Assembly: GCA_907163345.1 (NCBI GenBank)
Contig: CAJQUN010000059.1
Coordinates: 1,488,001-1,552,000, forward strand
Reading direction: 5' to 3'
Length of the DNA stretch: 64,000 nucleotides
DNA from: Haberlea rhodopensis
Taxonomy: Eukaryota; Streptophyta; Magnoliopsida; Lamiales; Gesneriaceae
The translations under genes and the position numbers were made by a program. The notes beneath the pieces are model-generated. The model was not told where the DNA came from. It made no database searches and saw only the letters and a program-made list of their open reading frames with translations. Of the stretch, positions 11,866 through 21,301 are shown piece by piece (the stretch's first letter is position 1; every line of letters begins with the position of its first letter).

Positions 11866-12727
11866 TTAATATTCATTGTTCAACACCCAGATGCTTTTAA
11901 AGAAACAACACGAGTACTTTCGTAAGATAAAACGAGTATATTGCAAATGTAAACAAGGTACTCGTTGAACACAACCCAAGTACTTTGCATTTAACATTCC
12001 TTGTTCAACCCAGGTGCTTTTAAAAAAAAACAACACGAGTACTCTCGTGACATACAACGAGTACATTTCGAGTGTAAACAAGGTACTCTTTGAACACAAC
12101 CAAGTACTTAACCTTCATTGTTCAACACCCAGGTGCTTTTAAAAAAACAACACGATTACTTTTGTGACATACAACGAGTATATTTCGAGTGTAAACAAGG
12201 TACTCTTTGAACACAACCCAAGTACTTGCCATTTAACAATCCTTGTTCAACACCCAGGTGCTTTTAAAAAAAACAACACGAGTACTTTCGTAAGATAAAA
12301 CGAGTATATTTAAAGTGTGAAGAAGGTACTCTTTGAACACAACCCAAGCACTTTTCATTTAACATTCATTGTTCAACCCAGAGCTTTTAAAGAAATAACA
12401 CGAGTACTTTCGTAACATACAATGAGTATATTTCAAGTGACAACGTACTTTTTGAACACAACCCAAGTACTTTACATTTAGCATTCATTGTTCAACCCAG
12501 GTGCTTTTAAAGAAACAACATGAGTACTTTCATGACATACAACGAGTATATTTCAAGTGTAAACAATGTACTTTTTGAACACAACATTAGTACTTTCCAT
12601 TTAACATTCCTTGTGCAACACCCAAGTGCTTTTAAAAAAACAGCACAAGTACTTTCGTAAGATAAAACGAGTATATTTCCAGTATAAACAAGGTACTCTT
12701 TGAACACAACCCAAGTACTTGCCATTT
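11866..12727. repeat. Tandem array A, unit 117-126 bp, about 7 copies
   Basis: Successive copies of TTTGAACACAACCCAAGTACTT begin near 11965, 12090, 12207, 12333, 12452, 12575 and 12700. Each unit also carries CAGGTGCTTTTAAA, ACACGAGTACTTTCG and ACGAGTATATTTC. It begins about 150 bp after the stop of the Ulp1-like gene. Open frames on the minus strand here are repeat-derived and are not genes. Confidence 0.9.
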
Positions 12728-12734
12728 GAGTGTG

Positions 12735-12768
12735 CGATGGGATATAGTGCCGCTGCTATATCCCATCG
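12735..12768. repeat. Perfect 13-bp stem hairpin
   Basis: CGATGGGATATAG and its exact inverse CTATATCCCATCG are separated by 8 bases. It lies at the left edge of the retroelement fragment that splits the tandem array. Confidence 0.85.
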
Positions 12769-13154
12769 AGCGAGGTTATATGATGAGATTCTCATCGTTA
12801 TATGATGCGATTTAAGTCGTGAATTGATAATTAAAATGTATGTGGTTACTATCAATCACTGATGTGATAATTTGCTTATTATCATACTGATGGTTTATGA
12901 AGAATTATGTTCGAAAATTTATATGGAAGTCATGCTATAAATAATAAGCATGGTATGAGAATCCCTTAATGATATGAATGTATACACTAATGACAATGAT
13001 AAATGCACTAATGACGAGATTAGGAGTATGGGTCATTACATTAGTGGTATCAAAGCAATGGTTAGCTCTTTGGGTTGTCAAAGGGCCGAGATGTGTGTTG
13101 AGCGAATTGACTAGCACATAATTTGTGCCAGTGTGATGTGATTGTAATTTACGC

Positions 13155-13507
13155 TAGGGGTGGGAAACGGGTCCGGAATTCGGGTCCCGACCCGACCCGA
13201 TCGGGTCGGGATAATCGGGTTTTTTGGGATAATCGGGTATTCCCCGATCGGGTAGTGGCGGGTTCGGGACGGGATTCGGGTAGGGGTTTGGGAGAAAATT
13301 GTTCGAGTTCGGGTACCCGAACCCGATTTCCCTTTTAAAAATAAAAAAAATATTTTTTTTAGGTTATTTATGTGTAGCATTTCTTTTAAAAAAATAAAAA
13401 ATAAAAAAAAATCAAGGTTCGGGTACCCGAAACCCGAATTTCGGGTATGCTTTTAGTATTCCCGATACCCGATTACCCGAACCCGAATATCCCGATTCCC
13501 ACCCCTA
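13155..13507. mobile_element. hAT-type MITE, 353 bp, TSD ATTTACGC
   Basis: Terminal inverted repeat (TIR) TAGGGGTGGGAA is perfect at both ends and is followed by an inverted CGGGT-rich region. Perfect 8-bp TSDs ATTTACGC lie at 13147-13154 and 13508-13515. Both subterminal regions are repeats of CGGGT/ACCCG (CCCGACCCGACCCGATCGGG and similar), and the centre is AT-rich. Non-coding. Confidence 0.95.
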
Positions 13508-13529
13508 ATTTACGCCCAACAACGGCGGC

Positions 13530-14020
13530 ACTACCAAGTGCTTTCCATTTAACATTATACCAAGTGCTTGTATACAAACATCACGAGTTCTATATGTGCA
13601 TATAACTAGTATATGTGAAGTGTAAAATATGTATACTCTGAACACAAACCCAAGTACTTTCCATTTAACATTCTACCAAGTGCTTGTACACAAACATCAC
13701 GAGTACTATATGTGCATAGAACTAGTATATGTGAAGTGTAAAATAGGTATACTCTGAACACAACCCAAGTACTTTCCATTTAACATTCTACCAAGTGCTT
13801 GTACACGAACATCACGAGTATCATATGTGCATATAACTAGTATACGTGAAGTGTAAAATAGGTATACTCTGAACATAATCCAAGTACTTTCCATTTAAAT
13901 TCTACCAAGTGCTTGTATACAAACATAACGAGTACTATATGTGCATATAACTAGTATATGTGAAGTGTAAAATACGTATACTCTGAACACAACCCAAGTA
14001 CTTTCCATTTAACAAATTGT
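13530..14020. repeat. Tandem array B, unit about 115 bp, about 4 copies, related to array A
   Basis: Copies of ACTCTGAACACAACCCAAGT start near 13634, 13750, 13865 and 13979. Each unit shares AAGTACTTTCCATTTAACATT with array A but has its own ATATGTGCATATAACTAGT segment. The array runs up to the decayed C-terminal end of the minus-strand transposase. Confidence 0.9.
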
Positions 14021-15650
14021 TATCTGGTTTAGGACATAGTTTCCAACCATTACAAGAGATAATTCCCGTCGATTATTCATCATGTTTATAATTTGTATGC
14101 GTATGTAGTCGACCATGGCTACAATTGGCAAAAACCTTGCCGGTTTCACCCAACTATTCCAACATTCAGCTTGATTGTCATTGGTTATACCCATCTAATT
14201 CCAGAAAATAAGCAATTAGCCCAATTCCCAGGCTCTGAACTAATGATGAATTCTTTTGCAATAGGCATTGACTCAATTATACTAGAAATATAACCAGAAA
14301 ACTTACTTTCTATTGGAGCTACACAGCTTTCTTGAAGATGGATTCACAATATTTTTTGTTGTCGAGTTGGTACTTCTTCAAAACCTAAAATTCAATAAAC
14401 AATATATTAAAAAACTTGTATACAAACAACAATAATTTAAAACAAATAAAATATAATAAAACTTACCTAAGTACAAAAATTATCTACTAAGTGACTACCA
14501 ATAAATATATTGGGTATTGCCTTAACAAGACCACTATGCATAGCAGAAAAGAATGTGAACCGTCATAATGATAAGGTATTATGTATTGCAAGGACATTCC
14601 TCAATTTCAAGCAGAACCATTCCCAGTTAGCATCGTTCTCTGCATCCACTACAACAATTGCCAAGGTGAATAGGTCATCATTAGCATCCTTTGTGACAGC
14701 ACTTAGTAGGCATCCTTTGAATTTATTCTTAATATGTGTGCCATCTAAAGAAATCATCTGTCTGCAGCCCTTCACAAATCCAACAATACATGCGTGGAAA
14801 GCGATAAAAAGTTGTTGAAATTTGTTCATTCCATAGACCTCGCTATCAGCCCAACTCCCAGGATTTGTTTGTTTCAAAGCATTACAGTACCACCTCAATT
14901 TATCAAAACACAATTTATCTGCCCCATGAATCTGATGCATTGCTATTTCCTTGCACATCCAAGCCTTGTGGTACTTCAATTCAACGCCATATTCCCTATG
15001 AATATCTCTCACAATCGCTGATGGTCGATATGGTGGTTCCCCTCTCAAGTTATCTTTAACAATATTGCCATCCATGTAGAATCAGCCTTTGGATGACCCC
15101 TGCACCGAAGATTTGTCTCTTCACATGTGTGCTTCAGATTGCATTTTCTGATTCCAAATATTTGATCAGCCTTATATTTGGATGCATAAATTCTCCACAA
15201 ACAACCATCGACATTACAAACAACAATAGCTTTCTGACTATCATTTTTCTTATATCGAAACGATCGTCAAGTATAAATAACATAGTTCTTAAGAACCTTT
15301 CGAAAATCATCCACATTTTCAAATATTTGTCCCTCTCCCATAATCGAATGACTCCAAGCATCAATAGAGTTACCATGCACAACCATTTGACGTTGCGATG
15401 CATCGGTATCAGTCTCGTTCCTTACATAAAATAAATCACAATGAAATAGGGTTAAAATAAATTCTAATGTTCATGTAGCACAATTACAACGATGCTTACT
15501 TTCATGTAGCTAAACAATCAGATCATATTGCGGACATCCTCATCCCCATTCAATGTCACATGTAACTTTTGGTGTAGGGCAAGGTATTGTAAAATGATTG
15601 AAGATGGATTGATTTGAGGACATTTTTTTGTAAGATGTAGATGCATCTCC
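14009..15650 (-). pseudogene. Mutator-like (MuDR/MURA) transposase, decayed
   Basis: On the minus strand, from the right: a segment with NGDEDVRNMI (about 15510-15640), then GQIFENVDDFRKVLKNY and CNVDGCLWRIYASK (about 15140-15400), typical of the MULE N-terminal domain. The core transposase follows at 14563-15075 with SLDGTHIK and GCLLSAVTKDAND, including the Asp of the DDE-type MULE domain, and NWEWF. The C-terminal part is at 14009-14280 (AECWNSWV, ARFLPI, DYIRIQI). Breaks: a TGA at 15267-15269 inside the N-terminal domain, a frameshift near 15075, and loss of about 270 bp worth of expected coding between 14290 and 14563. It is convergent with the Ulp1-like gene, as in Ulp1-bearing MULEs. 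It is not functional as it stands. Confidence 0.85.
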
Positions 15651-16800
15651 ATTAGGCCCGTGTCTTCCTCTATTGTAAAGATTAACATCTGCCTATTGAA
15701 TATACAACTTCTAGCATTGCCAACTGACCTAAAATCAATTTAACCATTGCTAAAAACTGAAACAAAAGCCACGAAATGGTTAACACTAGCTGAAAAGACA
15801 AATGCATGAAAAATGTCAGCCACTTACAATCAAATCTTTGATTCAGACTCCCAATAGTTGCAAAGTCTAACACTAATAAACTAGAAAAGTCAACAACAAT
15901 CATCATAAGAACAATAATAAACCCTAAACTCAAAAGGTCGGCCAAATATATAATCAAGAGCACAAAACAAAATGTTTGAGGTAATCTTTAAACAAGAAAA
16001 CAGATACAAGAAGGAACAAAAAAAAATACTAAATAGGAACAAGCAAACGAGGAGCAAACGAGGAGCAAAAGAGGAACAACCAAATTGAATCCGATGTAAC
16101 ACGCAGATTCAAGGAGCAAAAATAACTACTTACCTTTTTCAAAGGAATTTGGGCAGTAATTAAATAGGAACAAGTAAAAGAGGAGCAAAAGAGGAGCAAT
16201 CAAATTGAATCGATGTAACACCAAGATTCGAGGAGCAAAAAGAACTACTTGCCTTTTTCAAAGGAATTTGAGCGGGAATTTGAGCGCTTAGTTATCTGAT
16301 AATCATAGGCAACGAAGAACGACGCCGAGCAGAAACAAAGACGACAGAGTGATTGGGAGCAAAAGAGGAACAATCAAATGATGAGAATTAAACACGAAGA
16401 ATCCAGGAGCAAAAATAAATACATACCTTTTTCAAAGCAAGAATTTGGGTAGGAATTTCAGCGCTTAGTTATCTGATAATCATGACGAAAAAGAGGGAAA
16501 GAACGACGCGTCAGCCGAAAGAAAATCGAGACAGTGATTGGGAGCAATTTTTGTGGGGGAGATTTTGAAGACGATGAAACGGGATTTGAAGGGCAGAAGA
16601 GAGATTTGGTTGAAGAAATTACCTCAAATGAATTGTTTTTTGAATCATGGAGTTTAAACAAAAATAATTCTGATAAGGGGTTGATTTACGATCTAATATA
16701 TTATATGGGGTTTTAAGTCCAATTTGCCTTTTTATTAAATATAAAAGCTATTCTTATATATATCATTTAAAAGTACATCTATGTTTTTTTTTAATGTATT
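15651..16800. other. Presumed 5' flank of the MULE transposase, no other gene
   Basis: Apart from the threefold repeat, the segment has only short open frames. The right end of the Mutator-like element should lie between about 16490 and 16800. I saw no convincing inverted match to the 7.6-8.3 kb side, so the element may be a non-TIR MULE or have lost an end. Confidence 0.4.
16030..16490 (-). repeat. Threefold repeat of a leader/splice-donor module upstream of the MULE transposase
   Basis: Three related units (about 16030-16165, 16175-16290 and 16350-16480) contain GAGGAGCAAAAGAGGA, AGATTCAAGGAGCAAA and CCTTTTTCAAAG. Read on the minus strand, each presents a possible 5' splice site: AAGGTAAGT (16132-16133), the GC variant AAGGCAAGT (about 16251-16253) and AAGGTATGT (about 16425). 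It is the likely 5' untranslated region of the decayed transposase gene. Confidence 0.6.
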
Positions 16801-17060
16801 CAACGACTAGGGCTGCTTACCGGGCCGGGTCGAACCGGACCCGGCCCGGATTCGGACCGTTAAGTCCGATCCAAAACCGAAACCGGACTTAAGGGTTCCG
16901 GTTCGCCCCGGAACCGGTTAGAAACCGGTCCGGGGCGGTCCCAAAGAATCAAACCGGTAGGACCGCCGGTTCCGGTCCTACCGGTCCGATTCCGGTTCCG
17001 AAACCGGAACCGGTAGACTTTAAAAAAAAAATAATAATAAAAAAAATAAAAATTGAAGAA

Positions 17061-17134
17061 GGCAACGTTAACGTTGCCTTCAACGTTAACAAATGTTAAC
17101 GTTGGCAACGGCTCTTAGCCGTTGCCAACGTTAA
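17061..17134. repeat. Left subterminal palindrome cluster (AACGTTAACGTT type)
   Basis: The cluster consists of GGCAACGTTAACGTTGCC, then AACGTTAACAAATGTTAACGTT, then GGCAACGGCTCTTAGCCGTTGCC (described as inverted copies of GGCAACG around short centres). These are three nested or adjacent perfect palindromes. Subterminal repeats of hAT elements are binding sites for their transposase in studied cases, and that role is inferred here. Confidence 0.85.
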
Positions 17135-17177
17135 CTTTTTATTTATTTTTTTTAAATATTTTTAATAAAAAAAAAAC

Positions 17178-17185
17178 TATAAATA
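17178..17185 (+). promoter_or_regulatory. TATA box of the hAT transposase gene
   Basis: TATAAATA followed by GGGG lies 115 bp before the transposase ATG at 17300, a normal distance for a plant core promoter. Confidence 0.6.
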
Positions 17186-17299
17186 GGGGATGTTGTGTTG
17201 TGTATTGTTTCATAACAATTCTTGTAACGAAAATTACTTCACTCTCATATTTTTCTCTCAATTGTGCTATTTACAATTTACTTATAGTCTTATATCATA

Positions 17300-19532
17300 A
17301 TGGCATCTTCATCTAGCAGTGGTGCTGGTCGTAGCCGGGGTCGTAGTCGGGGTCTCGTTCCGGGTCGTCTATCACTGAGTTCATCTTCTGCAATGAATTT
17401 GCCTGTGCCAATTCCTGAGTTAAATGAAAGTTATGATTTTTTTGCTGACCTCGATGTTGGTGGTTCTTCTATGAATGTCGAACCACAACAACCCCAACAA
17501 CCTGCTGAACCTGTTGCTGCCCAAGCCCAAGAAAGACAACATGTGGAGTCATCCGGAGCCACTACAGCAGCAAGTAGACTACCTACTCGTGCCAAAAGAA
17601 GTAAGATATGGGATCACTTTGAACTCGGTCAAAAAGAAGGTACTAATGAATCTGTTGCAATATGTAAATTATGTAAGATCCAGTATTCATATAAAGCCGG
17701 TGGTTCCAGTGGAGGCACCGGAACATTTAAAAAACACTTAGTAAAAAACATAATTTTGATGAGACAACATTACAACCATTAAGTCGAGAAGCAACACAAG
17801 CACAAATTAATGTTCTTACTGGCACGAATTTTATTTTAACTGCTGAAATTAATCGTAGGTCACTTGTTAGATATGTGATCAGATGTGAACTACCTTTTAT
17901 ACAAGCTGAACGTGCTGGTTTTATTGAATTTGCTTCGTCTATACAACCCATGTTTAAACATATATCCAGGCACACACTAAAAAGAAATTGTATGGACGTA
18001 TTTGTTGAATATAGAAATACATTGTTTCAACATCTTTCTAGTTTGCCTTGTAGGGTTAGTTTAACAACTGATATTTGGACAAATGTAAATTCTGATTCAT
18101 ATCTTGTTGTCACTTGTCATTGGATTGATGATAATTGGTGTATGCAAAAAAGGATTTTGTCTTTAGATGAGTTAGATTGTGCACATACTGGTTATGTAAT
18201 TGCTAAATATGTATTCAACACTTGTAGACATTATGGAATTCAGGATAAGGTATTTTCAATCACATTAGACAATGCTGCGAATAACAATGCTGCGATGCGT
18301 GATTTAAAGACCTATCTTAAACCAATGCTTGATGGTATTTTTTTCATGTTAGATGTGCATGTCATGTGATTAATTTGGCTGTTAAAGTTGGTTATGAGGA
18401 CAATCACTCAGCATGTATTGACAAAATGAAATACTGCGCTAAATGGTTACGGACGAGCCATGTTAAGCGTGATTGGAAACAATTATGTTTATCTAATGGT
18501 TTAAAACATCTTCTTTTTCCATCACCAATAGAAACTAGGTGGAATTCGTTGTACAATTTGTTGAATGCTATGTTGCCTTACAAAGATATTTTAACTCCAT
18601 TTTATAATTCATATCAAATGCCTGATAGCGATGAAAGTATTTATTTGACTGATGAGGATTGGGAATTTGTTGAAAATTGTGTATCATTGTTAGGTACTTT
18701 CAAAGAAGCGACGGAACGTTTCTCTGGTGTTACTTATCCAACTTCCGTTTATTTTCTTCCTTTAGTATTTAACATGTTTGATAAATTTATAGAATTTAGA
18801 GATGGCTATGACTTGCATGCTTTTGTTAATGCAATGGAAACTAAATTTATAAAGTATTGGGAACAAATCTCACCCGTGCACTGCATCGCAACATTGCTAG
18901 ATCCTAGTCAATGTTTATTTTCATTTGAGATATTTTTTGAATATTATGCTAAATTTTTGGGGAAGGTTGTTGACGATCAAAAGACGTCTACAATGCAATC
19001 TCTCCAAAATATGTTTCAATTGTATTATAATCATCAGGCAAGTGAATCATCGCAACAAAGGCCTGTTGAAGAACAACCCCAAGCTCAATCTAAAGGTGGG
19101 GGCATCAATTTGCTTAGATTGCTGGGCAGGAAAAAACTTAAGGGAAAAGGACATTCTACTAGCACGTCGACTGAGTTGCAAATTTATCTGAATTATCAAT
19201 TTCTAACCGAAGACAACTTCGACGTCTTACAATGGTGGAAGTCCAATGCAGCACAATTCCATATCTTAGCCAAAATGGCTAGAGACGTGTATGCTGTACA
19301 AGCTTCAAGCGTCGCTTCTGAATCGGCATTCTCAACATGCGGCCGTATTATTGGAGACTACAGAAGTAGTCTATCAGCTGATTCGTTATGCATGCTCACG
19401 TTACTTAAAGATTGGTTTGAAGCAGAATGCAAAAATAGAAGAGATGGGACGGTTGACAAATTCGTAAATCATTATGACGAGCAAGAAGAAGAGATATCCA
19501 AAACAATACTTATCAATTATGAAGACTGCTAA
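17300..19532 (+). pseudogene. hAT (Ac-like) BED-finger transposase with two frameshifts
   Basis: Three open segments follow one another: 17300-17782, 17875-18369 (open from about 17750) and 18366-19532. The first holds a Ser/Gln-rich N-terminus and a BED zinc finger (IWDHFEL, CKLCK, TFKKHL). The second holds the first catalytic region, with SLTTDIWTN and SITLDNAANN. The third holds NLAVKVG, ETRWNS, ATLLDPSQ and the C-terminal dimerisation motif ASSVASESAFSTCGRII. Without the breaks the product would be about 740 residues, normal for Ac-like transposases. The first break is at an A run near 17745 and the second at a run of seven T near 18340. Both are single-base length changes in homopolymers, so they may be real mutations or assembly errors. 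No stop codon occurs elsewhere in the path. Confidence 0.88.
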
Positions 19533-19654
19533 GTACTAAATTGTAATATTTTTTTATTTAGATTTTCAATTGTCATGTCTTTACAATTATTTGTATACTA
19601 GAAGTATTTAAACACATAGACATGTTTAAATAACCCATAAAAAAAAAATTCCGA

Positions 19655-19754
19655 GAGGCGTAACTACGCCTCCAAAGTGGCGTAGTTACGCCTCTTAAAA
19701 AAAAAAGCCGTAGCTTAGGCGTAGCTACGCCTGAATGGGGCGTCATTACGCCTC
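19655..19754. repeat. Right subterminal palindrome cluster (GGCGTAGCTACGCC type)
   Basis: Four GAGGCGTAACTACGCCTC-like near-palindromes occur in 100 bp, one of them the exact AGGCGTAGCTACGCCT, separated by poly(A) or short linkers. They mirror the left cluster in position within the element but not in sequence. Confidence 0.85.
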
Positions 19755-20140
19755 ATTTAAAAAAAATAAAAAAAAAATTCGAAAATCCGATAAGGATCCG
19801 AACCAAACCGGAACCGGTTCGATCCGGTTCCTTAACGGACTGGACCGGTTCCGCCCATAACGGGTTCGGAACCGGCCGGTTCCGGACCGGACCGGTTCCA
19901 ACAGGTAAGCAGCCCTATCAACGACGCCACGACGGTGATATTAATAAAATAAATAAATAAATGATTGTAAACGGGGCATGGTTATGCGATGCATGAACAC
20001 CGGCTCCCCTGAGTCCAAATTTGTAACACCACCACCTGATCACCATTTCTCCTCCCCCACTTCACCATTCTTCAAAAGCCAATCTTTTCTCCCTTAATCC
20101 TCCAAAACTTTCTTCCAAAAATCATTAAAATCAATCATCC

Positions 20141-21130
20141 ATGAATCCCAAGATATCCCAATTCGTTACAGATGCTTCAGAAGCAGAATCCATGGCCAAA
20201 GCCTTGAGCCATCCATCTGTACAGCACCTTCTCCCCCACCTCGTCGACTCTGCCCAGTCCTTAGCTCGCCCACCCATCTCCAACTTCCATGTTGGCGCCG
20301 TTGGCCTCGGCTCCGACGGTCGTATATTTTTCGGCGTCAATCTTGAATTCCCAGGAGTGCCCTTGCATCACTCCGTGCACGCGGAGCAATTCCTTCTCAC
20401 CAATCTTGCCGTCCACCGCTGCCCCCGCCTCCTATCGTTTGCCGTATCCGCCGCACCCTGTGGCCACTGCCGACAATTCTTGCAGGAGCTCCGCCTCTCG
20501 TCCTCCGTTCATATCTGCATCACTGCCGATTCAGAAGATTGTACAGAAAATCGTGATCTAAAAGCTGATCCCACCTTTAAACCTTTGTCCGAAATTCTAC
20601 CCAATCCGTTCGGTCCGCGTGATTTGCTGGATCAAGAGACTCCTCTTCTCCTCGAATCCCATCGCAATGGGTTGGATCTGTCACCACTAAATGATGCGTC
20701 AATCGATGAAAATCCGAGAAATCTTTGCAATGGGGATTCGAACGTGGGAAAATTGAGTAATGGAAATTGCCTGAAACACGATATTGACGAAACCCGCTTG
20801 AAAAAATCCGCGTTGGAAGCTGCTAATAATGCACATGCTCCCTACAGCAGTTGCCCATCTGGGGTGGCACTAATGGATTGTGAAGGGAAAGTGTACAGGG
20901 GTTATTACATCGAGTCCGCAGCTTATAATCCGAGTCTTGGTCCGGTGCAGGCAGCATTGGTGGCATATGTTGCTGGAGGTGGCGGTGGTTATGAGAGGAT
21001 TGTATCGGCGGCGTTGGTGGAGAAGGAGGTGGCTAAAGTGAGGCAGGAAGATACCGCAAGGATGATCTTGAAGGCGATTTCACCTAAGTGTGAGCTCAAA
21101 GTATTTTATTGCGACTCGGCCAATAACTGA
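20141..21130 (+). CDS. CDA1: Cytidine deaminase, two-domain plant type
   Basis: This intact intronless frame encodes 329 residues. It should catalyse zinc-dependent deamination of cytidine and deoxycytidine to uridine forms in pyrimidine salvage, probably in the cytosol. The N-terminal catalytic domain has SNFHVGAVGL (residues 48-57), the zinc ligand and catalytic pair in VHAEQ (His80, Glu82) and PCGHC (Cys107, Cys110). The C-terminal domain (about 225-325) is the second, zinc-less deaminase fold of this family, with APYSSCPSGVAL and AYNPSLGPVQAAL. A variable Asn/Asp-rich linker lies at about 150-220. Length and layout match plant and bacterial homotetrameric/dimeric two-domain enzymes. The start is the first ATG after a pyrimidine-rich leader. 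A hAT element ends 223 bp upstream, so its promoter is very short or overlaps transposon DNA. Confidence 0.95.
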   Translation: MNPKISQFVTDASEAESMAKALSHPSVQHLLPHLVDSAQSLARPPISNFHVGAVGLGSDGRIFFGVNLEFPGVPLHHSVHAEQFLLTNLAVHRCPRLLSFAVSAAPCGHCRQFLQELRLSSSVHICITADSEDCTENRDLKADPTFKPLSEILPNPFGPRDLLDQETPLLLESHRNGLDLSPLNDASIDENPRNLCNGDSNVGKLSNGNCLKHDIDETRLKKSALEAANNAHAPYSSCPSGVALMDCEGKVYRGYYIESAAYNPSLGPVQAALVAYVAGGGGGYERIVSAALVEKEVAKVRQEDTARMILKAISPKCELKVFYCDSANN

Positions 21131-21295
21131 TGTAAAAAAAGTTTCTTGCTGTCCCAGAAATCCATCTTTAGTGATCTGAGACTACAATTTTGCTACTGTA
21201 GATTTCATCCTGCAAAATGGTTGGTCTCAATGCTAAGTTACTGAATGAAGTGAAATTTTAATGAATTTGTACAAATAATTTTTCTGTAACGAGTT

Positions 21296-21301
21296 AATAA
21301 A
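21296..21301 (+). terminator. Possible poly(A) signal of the cytidine deaminase
   Basis: AATAAA lies about 165 bp after the stop codon in AT-rich DNA with upstream T-rich stretches. This is plausible for a plant 3' end, but the motif is common in such sequence. Confidence 0.35.

Larger units (their letters stand above)
12728..13529 (+). mobile_element. LTR-retrotransposon fragment inserted in the tandem array
   Basis: This block interrupts the tandem array. It contains the phrase TGGTATCAAAGC at 13045-13056, one base from the plant initiator-Met tRNA primer binding site TGGTATCAGAGC. That site is preceded by GTCATTACATTAG, as at an LTR 3' end. No coding domain is present. Its left end forms a strong hairpin and its right part is interrupted by a MITE at 13155-13507. 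Exact ends and TSD are not clear. It could instead be a non-autonomous element. Confidence 0.5.
16808..19917 (+). mobile_element. hAT transposon, 3110 bp, autonomous type, TSD TCAACGAC
   Basis: The 14-bp terminal inverted repeat TAGGGCTGCTTACC is perfect at both ends. Perfect 8-bp TSDs TCAACGAC lie at 16800-16807 and 19918-19925. Subterminal regions at both ends are packed with CCGGTTCCGG-type motifs. Inside these are two different palindrome clusters (17061-17134 and 19655-19754). A BED-finger hAT transposase gene occupies 17300-19532, preceded by a TATA box. All parts of an autonomous Ac-like element are present. The only defects seen are two single-base frameshifts. It ends 223 bp before the cytidine deaminase start codon. 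Confidence 0.95.

Noticed and set aside
13045..13056. Primer binding site of a complete retrotransposon
   Set aside because: It differs by one base from the standard site and no coding region or second LTR follows, so only a fragment is claimed.
11866..14020. CRISPR-like or satellite locus
   Set aside because: The whole unit repeats, not short repeats with unique spacers. It is a local tandem array within transposon DNA.
20289..20561. Second frame inside the cytidine deaminase
   Set aside because: It is a shadow of the GC-rich catalytic domain in another frame.
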